From contig JAHEWK010000012.1 of assembly GCA_020740775.1 (NCBI GenBank), positions 930,001 through 994,000 of the forward strand: a stretch of DNA of 64,000 nucleotides, read 5' to 3'. Source of the stretch: Ilyonectria destructans (taxonomy: Eukaryota; Ascomycota; Sordariomycetes; Hypocreales; Nectriaceae). Below are positions 21,701-34,927 of this stretch, piece after piece (the stretch's first letter is position 1; each line of letters begins with the position of its first letter). Made by a program: the position numbers and the translations under genes. The notes below the pieces were generated by a model. That model did not search any database, was not told the origin of the DNA, and was given only the letters and a program-made list of their open reading frames with translations.

Positions 21701-24700
21701 GAAATTCCTGCCTCCGTGGCGCCGCCGAGGACAGAAAAATCTGGGGAAGCCAGGGATGAAGCTGGATGGTGTGTGCGCTGTCACCCCCAGGGCCAGGGGC
21801 CTGCCGAACGCAAAGACTTCCCCAGACCAGGGTCCCAGATTGCTGCGTCGATGGAGAAATGGAGTCTGGGGGAATTTCAGGCTTGACTGGGGCTCCGCTA
21901 GACAGAATTGGGTAGCCGAGAAGCACGGTGACTCTGGGGATGGCCCGAGACCGCCGAAATATACTGTGCGAAGAAGACGACTTTACCCCAAGCCAATGGG
22001 AGATTCTGTGGCTTGTGGGATGGAAAAGACAGCAAGTGGCTGCAGGAGCTAGACGGAGCAGAAGTCGCAGGGAGGGAGGGAAAACGTGGAAGGGCAGGGC
22101 TTGCTTTAGTCTCGGATTCGCTGGAAGAATCCCAGTTGGTCTCACACGCATAAGCGCAAGTGTCGTCCTTGAAGATCAACCGGTAGAAAACGCATGGAAA
22201 TAGAGACACCGGGGAAGACTGAGTTGTTCCGTCGCAGCGTAGGCTGCAGATATCAGGCATCCAAGACCACTGGCTCGTACCATGCGAACGACGCGTTGCA
22301 GAACTGCGACCGCAAACAATGGCTCCGTCATGGTGACCCAACACTCGTTGAAAAGGCTCCGGTAATAACAAGCGTCGCTCAGTTTTGTTGCATGCCATGA
22401 GCGAATGGAATACCCTAAAACCGACTAGCATCCCGAGGTGGCTGCAGGATATTGTGACCGGGCCTTTCTAGCACATGGTGGACCTTGGGCACCTGACCTG
22501 TTCCAATACTGGGATTCGTGGGCATATGCCTCGTTTTGTCACTAGGATTCTGCTGCAACTGTACGAACCAGGGGTGGTCTGTGATCCCCTGTGAGCTGTG
22601 AGGTGACGAAAGACACTATGTCAACAGAGGTCTAGAGCTGATCTCCAACGTTCAACTAGGGACCTTGCCAGGGCCAACACCAAAGAGGAATGAGAGGCCG
22701 CTGCAATTTTGGAGAAGGTTGGAGAAATGTTCGGGGAAGCTGTTTTGTCTGGGGTGACACTGTACGGTGGCTGGGCTCTCTTTAGCACGCACCCAGTTCG
22801 AAAGTCTTGGCCAGTACCCCAGATGTGAAGACGCACCGTGTCTCGTAGCCCGCATTGTTAGTTGTCTTGCTTGCGTTCTTCAAGCTCATGGCGTTGCGCT
22901 GCAAGGGAGTGGGGCAGAACCCACTCAGACAACAGGTTATTGAGAAACGATATTGAGGCTCGAACTTGACACTCTTGGCCCACAGAGGACCCAGTCACCA
23001 TGGACGTGAAATTGAATATCAAGAACCATCACTTATCTCTTGCCGAGCGTCGCCCATCATGGCGTGTGCCCGAGCGCGAATCGGTCGGAGTCGAAGTGGG
23101 ACTGGCGACAGTATGGATCCACCGTGACGGAAGTATCGAAGCATCAGGCTGCATCGGTGCAGGTATAGGGATCCAGGATCATGGCCCACCGTGATGCTAG
23201 CTGCATCTCGGGGGCTGTGCAGCGGATAGACTTGGGCTATGGACAAGGGTTTTGGGCCCAACTGCGATGACGAGGAATGCCAGCTTGATGAAGCATGGGC
23301 GGACTGAAGCTCCAGTCAGGATTTCTGACAGCGATAGCGCGGATGACGCCTAATTAATTCCCATCATGAGGCACCCCGAGATGTTTTGTTTGTGCGACGG
23401 ACGTAAGTAAGATGCGCCCTGATGGTAAAGGGCGCACACATTGAGTTGAGTTTTCGATGCGAGCCGGGGCAATATCGGAACCTAGGGCGACTCGTCGTAT
23501 TGACCGGCTGCGTCTCCAATCGGAGGGCTATGGCACGGTGCCGAGGCGTCATGTTGAAAGCTCGGATTCGAGCACCCGGGATTCAGACAGTAGTGATGCT
23601 TATCTGCGGCGTCGCGGACATGCATCTCCCAGGCTGGGTTGGTGCAACCTGATTGATTGTCCGGGTCAGCGGTGTTCCTGGATCTTCGGTGAGGTAGCCG
23701 GTCAAGTCAGCAGGGCGTCGGCTCAGCGCCATGCAGTCCAGGGGATGCAATTCATCTGACGTTGGGGGGCGGCCCCTTTGGCGCCGTGTCAGTGGAAGGC
23801 CGAAAGTGCAACAGAGAGCCCGGAGGCTCCATCCTTTGGCTCGGCGTAGCGACGAGGTCCTGTGACTGCAGTAGCGACAAGGCTCATGGTGTGTTGGACA
23901 GGGATCAGGTTTATGCCGTTGAAACCCCATTCGTGCTCGCCTGAACGCCATGCTAGCCCAGCCGTCTCAGGACAGGACAACGGAGCGCTGGTTGTTTCTC
24001 GGTCGCGGCTCAACCGCCATTCTTTTCCAATCTGGCGGTGAGCGACGCCAGCCGGTGATGGGAGATGGCGACTGGCCAATCTGGGGCTCGAGTCAAGTTT
24101 CAGTCGAACGAGATCGGGGCGACTGAATAGTTAACTCGCAAGCGGCGCTGTTCGGGCGGCTTGGGAGTAGCGCTAGCCAAGATCGAGGGAAACTGGGTCA
24201 ACTGGAGAGTAGCCTCGCCCCAGGACGGTTGCAGGACCCAGCGAGAGCGACGCTACAAGTTGGATGCGACACCCCAGCCGCAAGATGCGATTCGTCAGTC
24301 GACTTGGACGAGCCAAGGCTCCGTTTGCGTGCAAGTGGATGAGAGGTGGATCAGGGCGTTTTACCCGTGGCGGCGTCGTGCTCCATTTCCCTGACAGTCG
24401 AGGCCCCCAGCCCGGCGTCGTGAACGAGCGTGAAAATGTGTAATGTGTGTGACGCAGCCGTCCCACGGCCCAATGCCCTAATGAGGCACGTACACACCAA
24501 GTACAGTGGGACCTCGACGAGCGCACGGTCCTATGCCCGACATCACCACCGTGGTTGGGCGGCTGGAACTGGGGCATGGCATCGCCAGTGTCCAGCTAAC
24601 CGGCGTGGCTCCTGGTATTATTAATAGAGAGCATGTCAAGGCCTGGTGAGGCTTTTGAAACTGACGCAGCGGGCCTGCTCGGGGTGAGCAACGCCCCGTA

Positions 24701-27691
24701 CGGCACCGTCTCGGCCTAGACACGATTTGTTACTGTGCACTCCGTCGAGCTACGCACACGGCCGTGCTATTGGATAGGCGGCGGGCCGATGATGTGGGCA
24801 ACATACCGACACGACGTGAGGCTCGAGTGGCATCTGGCTGTGTGCAGACGTGCGGCATAACCCGTCCTCTGCGGCGTGATCCGAGATTGGTTGACGGAGA
24901 GAGGAAACAATAATGACGAGGCACTGTCCTGGTTTCGAGTACCTACCTAGTATGCACATCAGTCGCTGGGTGTGCGAGGGTCGGATCTTACCCATCCACA
25001 CTCTTCGCCGCACGCGGTCGATCTCCTGCTCGATGAGACGGGTGCAAATTAGAGATGATGCCGCATGTGCACTTGGTCGATGCCTGTAAATTGCTATCCC
25101 AGGTCTGCCTCATGTACGGATTGACAAAGGTGGGCATATCATTGATGCAGGGACAGCTTCGTCATGATGGCATGGAGCTCTCACTTGCAACGCACCGTGA
25201 GCGACGCCGCAACTCGCACATTGTGAGGCCCTGAGTCACGAGAGATGCAGGCGCTAAGGTAAAAGAGGCAGACCCGCCTGGCAGCTCGAGCAATCAGACG
25301 CGAGCCTCAAGCCAGCCCCTGCGAGCAACATCGGCCGCAACAGATTGATCGACTGATTACACCGAAATACCTGACGCTGTTTTGTCGCGAACCAGCCGGA
25401 GACTACTTGGGTTGCAGTTGGAAGCATCCCATGTTCAGAGTTGGATAGGGATTTGTTTCAATGGGGAGCCGAGAGCGACACCCGCATGAGCCGGTGTAGT
25501 CTGGACTGTGGCCTGTGCTTGTGGCCGCCTTGGTCGCAGGCAGGCAGGCGGGCAGATATCATCAAATAGACGGGACCAACCCAATAGCCTAGCCGAGAGG
25601 TCGTGGACAATCAATTACCTGCTGTTTGCTTGTCTGTCTGTCTGTTGGTCTGGATTCACCACGGAGCCCGTCTGATGTCCCAATCAAGGTGGGATCCTCC
25701 AGGCGCCGTGCCCTTCATCTCCCAACAAGGCTGGCGGCTACATCGCATAATTAATTGCCTCAGTCCTAGGCCGACCAAACGATGACTCTCAACAACAAAA
25801 TACTGGAGCCAACTCCATTATTATCATCATCATCATCATCATCATCATCGCAACTCACTTATCGCCACGCGGCGACATCGAGTTACAGGAAACGAATAAT
25901 AATAGTTGCCCAGACTCGATATGGTCAACACCGGTGTGTGGGAACTAAATGCCAATGCCATCTGATGTTGGTTACTCGCCCCCGGGGTCGTCGTCGCTGT
26001 GCGAGTTCCGAATCGGGAGCTCTGCAGCCCGCCATGGACCTAGCCGGTTGGCCCAATCCTACTTCACGTCTGCATGCCCCAGCCCAGCGTGTTCCAGTGA
26101 GATTAAGCGCCCGGGATACGGTCGCTGGAGGTGAAGCACCACCGGAAACAACGCGCGCCGTTGTCGCCGCAGTTCAGCCTGGCCCGGAACAGGCAGCGCG
26201 CCGTCGAGGGATTGCGAGGGATGGGTTGCGTGGATTGGGTGCGTGTGCGTCTGTCTGGAGACGGACCCCAAGCGAGCAACAGCGCCAGCACAGGAGCAGC
26301 CCATGACCTACTCAATCGAACCCACGGGGCTCTATGTTTGTTAGTCTCGTCGTGGTGCTGGAGGCGTGCCGTTTCTGCATCCGGGCTGCAGGATTTGCTT
26401 TGATTCACTGCCTGCTCTGCAGCAAAGAGGCGTGCCGACTGCATTGGAAGTGCAGGTGCCGCGCCGTACAGTGCACCATAGTGCAGCAGCTGCAGCGCAC
26501 ATCCTCCAGTGCAGAGTGGCCGCCGTGGCAAAGGGTTGCGCGGCGGGCTCCAACAGCGCTCACAGCACGCGTCACAGGGGGCAGTAATACGGCACTTGGG
26601 GTCTTGGGGCTGTGTGAGCACTGAGCACCTCCTGTAAGCCGTACTCATGCGTCTTCTCGGTCCCCGGGGCTCTAGCAACCCCGTCCAGCGCCCAGAGGTC
26701 AGTGGGAGAGCTCCGGACAGGGTGCAAGCTCCCCCTGTCACCCACACTCAGCAGGCTCCAGCGCAGGTAAGGTGCTGCAGGTATAGAATCCCCAGGCTAT
26801 GACCTGCGTGTACATGAGGGATACCTGCCGCACCATGGAAGCTACACCCTCCCGCTGCACGACCAACAGCAGGACTGGCGTTTGCGCTGTCGTGGCCCTG
26901 TCAACTCTACCTATAGAAGCCCAGACCTAGAACCCGGCAGCGGCTGGCTGGCAACCAGCCCGAGCCCGCCACTACGACACGCAGCAGCGCACGAGGGTGG
27001 GCGAGGCCAAGGGGCGTAGCTCCGGAGTGCGATGTAGGGGAGGCCTGGGTGCAGCGTCACCTCAGGTAAGGTACCTCGGTGGGTACGACGTCCAGGTACC
27101 TTTGTACCTCTGACGACGGGACTGGCCACGGCCGGCGCCAACGACAGGGGAGGCAAGTGCAGGGCCAGAGCAGGGCCAGTGCAGGGCAGCAGGAGGACAG
27201 GAGGACAGGGAAGGGACTGGAGACCCCGGCGGCCGCGCACTGTGATGCACTGTGTATCTGCCTTTTCGCCATCCTCTCTTTCGGCGCCAACCTTTCTCCT
27301 TCCTCTGTCCCCAAGCAACTCCCGCTGCTTCGCTGGCGTGTTCTCGACGACGACTTGAATTGCTTCACTTCACTCTGCTGCTGTGTGCGCACTGAAGAGC
27401 ATGCTCTTGTCGGCCACGAGACACGCCTCTTCCCTCTTATCCTAATCCTCGCATTCCCGCTCTCTCTCAGTCTCTCTCTCTATTCCCCTCCCCCCACTAC
27501 GACCAGGCCCTCGCTCGCACCCAACGACCGCGCCCGCGTCCTCCCCGCCAAACTCGCTCCCTCGTCGCTCAATCTCCCGCCCCCCCGACGACGACTCGCC
27601 CGCCCAAACGCCGTTATCCTCCCGCTCACCTGCGAAACTTGTCATGGTGATTAACGATTCTGGTGTCAGAGTCTCCCGCTCCTCTATCACT
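18725..27691. other. 9-kb gene-poor region upstream of the AmdX-like gene
   Basis: Frames on both strands stay below about 215 codons and none has a recognisable motif or consistent splice structure. No tRNA, 5S RNA or transposon protein was found. The last 700 bp are CT-rich (for example 27461-27480) and GC-rich, as expected for a long fungal 5' leader or promoter. A G/C-rich short-period repeat with GCAGGGCCAG and AGGACAGG units lies at about 27158-27215. Confidence 0.5.
25823..25849. repeat. (ATC)9 microsatellite
   Basis: Nine perfect tandem ATC units inside the gene-free region. Confidence 0.95.
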
Positions 27692-30600
27692 ATGTCCAAT
27701 CCCGCCACGTCCAACGCAGCCGTCGGCAGCGCGCCCTCCACCGCCGACGACTCTGGTGAGCCCTCCCGCCGTGGCCGGCACTGCCCCTCATGTTCCTCAG
27801 CCTGACCCGCACCGCCCGCCGATTCTGCCCCGACTCTGCATGCTGACCCTGCCAGCGTCCACCATCACAGTAAACACGAAGGCTCCCGCCAATTTTCCTC
27901 CCCCCAAGACGGATAAGCCTCGACCGCACGTCTGTGGCACCTGCCAGCGCTCCTTTGCCCGATTGGAACATCTTAAGCGCCACGAGCGCTCCCACACAAA
28001 GGAGAAGCCCTTTGAGTGTCCCGAGTGTGCGCGATGCTTCGCCCGCCGCGACCTGCTGCTTCGTCACCAGCAGAAGCTGCACCAGACCTCGACCCCGTCC
28101 TCCCGCCCTCGCAACCGCCGCGAGTCGACCACCGGCGTCGCCCCGGGCGGAAGCCGTGCTCGCAAGAACAGCGTCGCTGGCCCTCCCGCCGCCAACAATG
28201 CTGCGTCCAACTCGGTGCGCCCCCGTGCCAACACCATCAGCCATGTTGACGGCAATGCTATGCAGATGATGGCCGCCAATGCCGCCGTTGTACGGGGCAT
28301 GGCTCCGACTCACACTCACAGCCGGCACCCAAGTCTTGCCGGCCTGCCTATGCACAACTTTGACCACATTTTCGGTGGTATGTCGGCCGCCATGGGCCAG
28401 CGAGGGGTTCAGCCGGGTCTGCCCAAGCTGGAGACTGGCACCCTTGGCAACATTGACTTCACCAGCGGCCTTCGCACCGCGCCGCCGATGGCTGCTTTTA
28501 ACACGGAATTCGATTTTGAGGGTCTTCTCTTTGGGCCGGGCTCCACGATCAACCCCAACGCCCTTCATTACAATGATTCGCCGCAGTCGATGGCCTTGGA
28601 ACAGACCTCGCCGTTTGCGCAATCCCTTAATGAGATGCCCACGAGCCAAACCCTCGACGATAATTTTGACTGGTTGACTGGATTCGAGCATCAGATGTCT
28701 TTTAACACGAACGAAAACGTTGTAGACGGGTCGAGCCCGTCCGCGATCAGTACGACGAGCCAGAGTGGGATTAGTGATGTTATGTTGGATGGGTCAAATC
28801 ACCCCGCGCCGGCCGGGACGAGTACCATGTGGCAACCCTCCGTGATGGGCCCTCCACAGATGCCGAACCCGTTTGCGATGGATCTGAATGGTTCGGTCTT
28901 TCCAGATCTCCTGAATGGGGCCCCGTTATCACCTCAGCCAGCTTCTCAAAAGATCAATGACCCTTACTTCTCTACGCCTCCACCTTCGCTGAGCTCGCTG
29001 AGCCCGTCCGTCGTATCTGGGCTGAGCGCACAGAACATTAACCATACCCTTGGCTTCAACGCCGGCCCGGAAACGCCCTCATCTCTCCAGGGTGGAAACC
29101 ACGGGGCTTCGCCCGTAACCACCATCACAGATGCCACCCGGAGTGCCATTGTGAACACCCTGTCCCAGTGCCTACCCTTTGGCGGTCGTAAATACTCTTT
29201 TACTTCTCAGGGCTCACCTCAAGCGTCTCACCTCCAGTCTGCCGGCACCAACGCCTCCCCCCAGGCCGCCAGCTTGCCCAGTACGCCGGATCTTCAACGA
29301 TACGTTGGCGCTTACCTTGCCTATTTCCACCCACATCTTCCTTTCTTGCACATTCCCACTTTGTCCTTCGATTTGCCCCCTCCCACAAATAATCGGCCCG
29401 GTGTAGGTGGTAGTGGCTGTCTGATTCTTTCTATGGCCGCCATCGGCGCACTCTATGAGATGGAACATGCCCAGTCGCGCGAGCTCTTTGAGATGGCCAA
29501 GAAGATGATTTTCTTCTATCTCGAGGAGCGGCGCAAAGCCGACGTCCGAAAAGCGGATATCCGACGCAGCACCCCTGTCGGCGACCAGAACCCACGTTTC
29601 AGCGAAAGCGCCGTGCACACCCCCGTCTGGCTCGTCCAGGCTATGCTCCTCAACGTTGTCTATGGCCACAATTGCGGCGACAAAACTGCTAGTGACATTG
29701 CGTCCACCCACTGTGCTGCCCTGGTCAGCTTGGCCCAGGCGGCTGACCTCCTCCGACCCGACCGTGCCAGTACCGCCGAGAGGCAAGATACTCACATGAC
29801 AGATGATGGGAATTGGAACGCCAAGGCTGAATCTGACCATGTGGAGTGGCTGCGTTGGAAGTCGGTCGAGGAGCGGAAGCGCACCCTTTACGCCGTCTTT
29901 ATCCTCTCCAGCCTTCTGGTCTCCGCTTATAACCACACACCAGCTTTGACAAATTCGGAAATTTTCTTGGATCTCCCTTGTGACGAGGAATTCTTCTCTG
30001 CCGACTCTGGCGCTGCCTTTGCTTCCAGGGGAGGAGCCGATGCTGCTCACCATAACCGTATGACGTTCCATGATGCCCTGGGAGATCTCCTTCGCACGAA
30101 TGAGAGACAACAGCAGCAGCAACTCGCTCTTAATGGTCAGCAGGGATTTGAATCTTCGCCTGACGGAAAAGACACGCCCAAGACCGATCTCAAGCCCAGC
30201 ACGTTTGGTTGCTTGGTTCTCATCAACGCCCTCCACAATTATATATGGGAGACGCGGCAACGACATCACAACAAGGTCTGGACAAACGAAGAGACGGAGA
30301 AGATGCATCGACATATCGAGCCTGCTCTCAAGGCATGGCAGGCCGCCTGGGCCAGCAACCCACACCATAGCCTGGAGCGACCAAACCCGTTTGGCATGGG
30401 CCCACTCTCCGCCGACGCAATCCCGCTCCTTGATCTTGCGTACATTCGACTATTTGTCAATCTGTCTCGGTCAAAGGAGAAGTTCTGGCAACGCGATTGG
30501 GATGGAATGGCTAGGGAACTGTCCCGTGGCAACGAGATAATTCAGCACGCAGAGCACTCTCCAGGATCCAACTCTGAATCCGTCGGGACGGAAATGTCGG

Positions 30601-31253
30601 ATCCCTCCGTGCATAGCTCCGTCTTTGTGGATTCTCCCGGGACCCCTCCAGCGGAATTTCCTGGAGCGAAGTTCCCCGTTGCGAACACAGGAACGACCAC
30701 ATCTGGCATGACGAACCGCTCCATCTCACGACGGGAGAAGCACTTGCGAAAAGCGGCGTTTTATGCCGCAGACTCCCTGGCCATGTCAGATAAGCTCGGA
30801 GTTACGTTTGCTGACTTTACGAGCCGAGAGCTGCCCCTCCAATCAGCGCTCTGTGCGTTTGATTGCGCCCAAGTGCTAGCTGAATGGATCGCAACTCTGC
30901 AGGACCGTGTCGGTCGGTACCTGGGGATCCTGGGCCAAGATCAAGTGGATCTGTCACAAGTCCCAGCCATCATGCTTCTAGAAGAAGAGGATGTGAAGCT
31001 GCTGGACAAGATCCAGGAGGTTTTGGGCTCCGCAGAGATGAAGATGAGCATGGAGCTTGTTAACGGTGGCATTGAGCCCAGCATCAACATGGATGGCCAT
31101 AGCGGGTATGCCGCGAAGCTCCTCCGCATCACCGCATTCATGCTCGACAAGGAGGCAGTCTGGCCAGTGACTCGCCTCAAGGCCCGCTGCCTAGAGTCTC
31201 ATGCGAACCACATGCGGGCCCGAGCGGAAAAGTCCATCATGACCATTGAATGA
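27692..31253 (+). CDS. amdX: AmdX-like C2H2 zinc-finger transcription factor
   Basis: Two exons: 27692-27755 and 27856-31253, with a 100-nt GTGAGC...CCAG intron containing TGCTGAC; 1,153 residues. The unspliced frame also stays open but reads a Pro-rich, non-conserved leader; splicing gives MSNPATS... straight into the finger region. Two tandem C2H2 fingers are complete: C48-x2-C51-x12-H64-x3-H68 and C76-x2-C79-x12-H92-x4-H97. They are followed by a basic stretch and a long Ser/Pro/Asn-rich middle. From about residue 530 a fungal transcription-factor regulatory domain begins ([20 protein letters not shown]), with [23 protein letters not shown] at its core. A short Gln run (QQQQQ) lies between. 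Architecture and size match AmdX, a nuclear activator of the acetamidase gene in Aspergillus; other close C2H2 paralogues are possible. Confidence 0.78.
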
Positions 31254-32527
31254 AACCCGATGCGTCTCAGCCGCTTATCAAGCCATCAAATGAAACGACA
31301 TCATTCGCCCTAAATCGGTTGGCTGGTATCGCCCTCGGATGGTATCATGAGTCATCTGTATCGGTCCAGAGAGAAATAGTGTGATTTCGAGGGTCCCCTG
31401 CTATCGCATCATTTGCCCCGATGCGACGAACCGAGTGCGGCTTATCTATTGCACCATCACATATTGAATCGCGACGAAGATAAGGATTTGGCCCACCCGA
31501 CCACGCCGGAACCGACTCCGATATCGTCGGCCCTCTTGGCCTTGGTGCTTGGCCAACGTGTCGGAGACCCAAAAGTTACTTTTCGCCATTGTTTGCATGA
31601 AATTTTGTACAGCAGCGATGAAGTCAACGAAGAACCATTGTATGCTTGGCGCCAGGTGTTTGATGCAGTTCAATGATTTATGAAGGCTTGGAACTAAAAT
31701 GTCAGCACATAGGTAGCAAGCGTTGCCAGCTGGCTCTGAGCAGGATTTTTTGAACACTCTATCTAGGTCCGAAGAACCGAGGCAGGACAAGTATTCCAAC
31801 CTCAACGATCCAGACCTCAAGGAGTGGCCCTTCCCGATGCAAAGCACAATTGCAAAATTACAGTCTTTTCATGGCCTGGCCCTGGCAGCCTCGCTGAGAG
31901 TTCGTCTCGCCGACCCCCTACAACCTAGGACGAGCGTGATCACGTCTTCACTGGCAGGATCTAACGAAAACCACTATTTACAAGAGTCTTGTAGGCACGG
32001 TCACTCAAGAGATTCTCAGTTGAGAGTTGCAAGAAAACGAGGAGCAAGAGACACTTGTGGCCCAAAAAGGGGTGGTCTGCACCCCGAGGAGCAGTCATTG
32101 GCTTCGTCCGATGTGCGCGTGTTGCATTACCTGTTCTTGAATGTATAAACAACAGTTGTTCATTCTGTGTATTTACTATAGTGCCTTTCATCTTGGTGCT
32201 TTTAGGTTTAGAGAATCTGAGCAAAACAGGTGTGGGAGGTACTCATTCGTTCCACATTGTAGATACACACATATACTTCGCATTGACGATTACGATGTCA
32301 CAGTTTGACCACTTTAAGGGAACCTTGTTTTAAAAGCCTTCAACGTGAAATCTTGGACGTATTCATCTCAACATCCTTTAATAACCAGGTTCAGGGATTT
32401 ATCATTTTAGTATTGAGATTTCGAGTCTCTATTCATTACATTGGTCTTATCATATCTAGTTTTCTTGAGGCTGAGGGAGGTCCATCAACGACACTAAAGT
32501 AACACCACCAAACCCTAAGAAGAAGCC
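31254..32527. other. Intergenic region, nothing recognised
   Basis: The 3' flanks of the convergent AmdX-like and oxidoreductase genes. Short frames only; AT-rich from 32140 onward. Confidence 0.5.
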
Positions 32528-33553
32528 TCAATTTGACACCGTGATGACGACCTTGCCCTTTGACTTTCCACCCTCCACCCGGTCGAACGCCTCGGCAAAC
32601 TTCTCCAACGGGAACACGCTGTCGACAAGGGGCTTGCACTTGCCAGCATCCACCAGCTGCGCAATCTCAGTCAAGTCGCTGCCACGGCACTGGACCAGGA
32701 ACCATTCGCCCTTGGCAACCGTCTTGGTCTCCCCCTCGGGCTTCGACGCATCCGGCTGGCCCACAACGCTGAGGAACGTCCCGCCGTTCTTGATCGCCGC
32801 CCAGCAGCTGCCCGTCGTGGCCCCGCCGACGCAGTCGAGAATGAGGTCGACCTCGCGGGCCGCAGGGTCTTCGGCCGCCCACTTGTCGATGGACTGCTGT
32901 GTGTAGTCGATAAACTCGGTGGCCCCGAACCCGCGCACGTCGGAGGCCTTGGATGGGCCCGCCACGGCGACGATGGCTCCCGCCCCGGCCGCCGAGGCGA
33001 ATTGCACGGCCCAGCTGCCAACACCGCCGCCTCCTCCGGTAATAAGGACTCGGGCTTTGGCGTTCTTTTCTCGGGCGGCTGTGTCCCCGTGGATGGCGGC
33101 CTTGTCGAGCGTTCCGTGCTCAAAGAGGCCCTGCCACGCGGTGAGGGCGCTCAAAGGGGTAGCGGCAGCGTCAGTCCAGTTGAGCGTCTTCGGCTTGAGC
33201 GCCATCTGGGGGGCACGAGCAACGGTGTATTCTCGCAGGGTACCGGTGTTCCAAGCATCGTTGCGGTAGAAGACCTCGTCACCGGGCTTAAAGGGTCCGT
33301 CTGCGGGTCCGTCGATGATGACACCCGCACACTCGGTGCAGGGGACTCGCTCGCGGTCCGGGGGGTAGAGCTGGGAGAAGTTGACCTCCCATGTCAGCTC
33401 GTTGAGGCAGGGCGAGACGGCTTTGACTTTGATGAGGTAGTCCTGGGGATCCGAGAGCTTGGGGAGCGGCGTGGTGGTGAGGATGAGGTGGGTGGACTTG
33501 GGGTCTGGTTGGTAGACGGCCTTCATGGAGGTGGGTAGAGATGTAGCGGCCAT
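32528..33553 (-). CDS. MDR-superfamily (quinone/alcohol) oxidoreductase
   Basis: Intronless, 341 residues from ATG 33553 (a second ATG at residue 10, MKAVY, would also fit the family). The N-terminal GroES-like domain covers residues about 10-125 (LIKVKAVSPCLNELTWEVN, CAGVIIDGPADGPFKPGDEVF). The Rossmann domain holds the NAD(P)-binding loop GGGGGVGSWAVQ at 173 onward, then FGATEFIDYT and VDLILDCVGG. The structural-zinc cysteine cluster of classical alcohol dehydrogenases is absent, so it belongs with NAD(P)H quinone- or enoyl-type reductases; the substrate is unknown. Fungal homologues are typically cytosolic. Confidence 0.88.
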   Translation of the reverse strand: MAATSLPTSMKAVYQPDPKSTHLILTTTPLPKLSDPQDYLIKVKAVSPCLNELTWEVNFSQLYPPDRERVPCTECAGVIIDGPADGPFKPGDEVFYRNDAWNTGTLREYTVARAPQMALKPKTLNWTDAAATPLSALTAWQGLFEHGTLDKAAIHGDTAAREKNAKARVLITGGGGGVGSWAVQFASAAGAGAIVAVAGPSKASDVRGFGATEFIDYTQQSIDKWAAEDPAAREVDLILDCVGGATTGSCWAAIKNGGTFLSVVGQPDASKPEGETKTVAKGEWFLVQCRGSDLTEIAQLVDAGKCKPLVDSVFPLEKFAEAFDRVEGGKSKGKVVITVSN

Positions 33554-34927
33554 TGTGATCGTTGCGGTTGTTTCTAAGGTATTGGATGTAAGGGGTTGTG
33601 ATTTCTTTATGGCGGCTGAGGTCAGACGGCGATGTGATGATGTGGTGATGTGGTGGCGTCAGGAGGTATTGGAGAGTCGGTGCTTATTGATGACAACAGG
33701 GTTTAGAGTTAAGTGCTGGTTGCTTGTGTACGTACAGGTGGAGTCGATTATGTGGTTGAAGTGTGAGAGCTGTTGGATTGATCGATGCTTGTCTTGATGG
33801 TGAAGAAGGGTGTGATGGGTGCATCTTCTATCCTTTCGACATCCTCGTCGTTCCTTATATACCTGAAAGGTATGTCTGGTCAGTCACACCCTCATGTCAA
33901 CTTAATGCCACCCACGAAAAAGCCTCGCTCATATTTGTCAAGTTGCCACCACGAAGCCTCTCGCGACCCGAGAATGCGCGTGCCAGCACCTAGTGTAAGC
34001 GTTACATCACACACAGGCATGGTCCAGGACGAAGAATTCCCCGATTGGGAAAATGGTTGGCCTTGGCGCGAGTCCATCTCCACGGAGAAGACGTGCAAGT
34101 CGGTGCAACCTTCAACCGGCGCCTATTCGTTTTAGCAATTTGAAAAGTTCGCGAGGCGTCATTGTGGTCTAGCTCCGCGGAGACTCTAAACTGGAGTTTG
34201 TTGGAGTGGTTGGCTGTCGTGCGGCGAGAGGGCGAGGGGGCGTTGCGGTTGTTCGGCGAATGCGACAGTAGAAGACCCGTGACCTGAACGCCTCCGTCGA
34301 ATAAAGCGAAAAGGGATTTGCTAGCAACGTCTACGCATTCTTCATGGCGAAATCGTTCGCAAGTTTCCACTCACTGCAAATCACGATGCAGGCATTCCGG
34401 GCAGTCGCCAAAACGCGAGATGCCTCAGCAAACAATCGCATTTCCAGCCATCTGCCTGATCAGACTGCACGGTTTGGCTTATAATAAACAAACAGTTTCT
34501 CGTTAAAACTTGCATGTAGCCGCCTGGTATGCCCCTTTGTCCCCATTTGCAAATAGTAGTGTGTATGTGACGCTTCTTGTGCTTTCCGTTTCGAACATAT
34601 TCCTCTAGAATAGTAGAACAAGCCTTTAGCAATCGTATACACCATGGTTTTTACCTGGATTACTTCATTCTCCCTTGTTGTTGCTTTGTTCAAAGAGTAC
34701 CTTCTTGCCTATGCATGTTGCCACCTCGCCGAAACGGAGAGTGTTTGCTCAGACTCACCTCAGAATATTCTCACTATTCCTCAACTCCTCAACACGTCCA
34801 CCTACAAAACCGCACTAAGCACCAGCAAAGCTCAGCTTCTTTCCCCTTTACATCAAAACCTCCAAGGGTCCCCATCGACGCAGTTTAATCGCTCTTCAGG
34901 TGCATTGCTTGCCCTTGGTCTTCTACC
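33554..34927. other. Intergenic region, nothing recognised
   Basis: Upstream flanks of the divergent oxidoreductase and F-box genes. A 141-codon frame at 34644-35069 overlaps the F-box locus in another phase and is judged a shadow. Confidence 0.5.

Noticed and set aside
21525..22431. Overlapping 208- and 177-codon minus-strand frames
   Set aside because: No domains, no consistent splice sites, and they overlap one another in different phases.
27690..28691. 333-codon minus-strand frame
   Set aside because: Antisense shadow of the zinc-finger region; Gly/Arg-rich composition from GC codons.
29214..30368. 384-codon minus-strand frame
   Set aside because: Antisense shadow of the AmdX-like regulatory domain.
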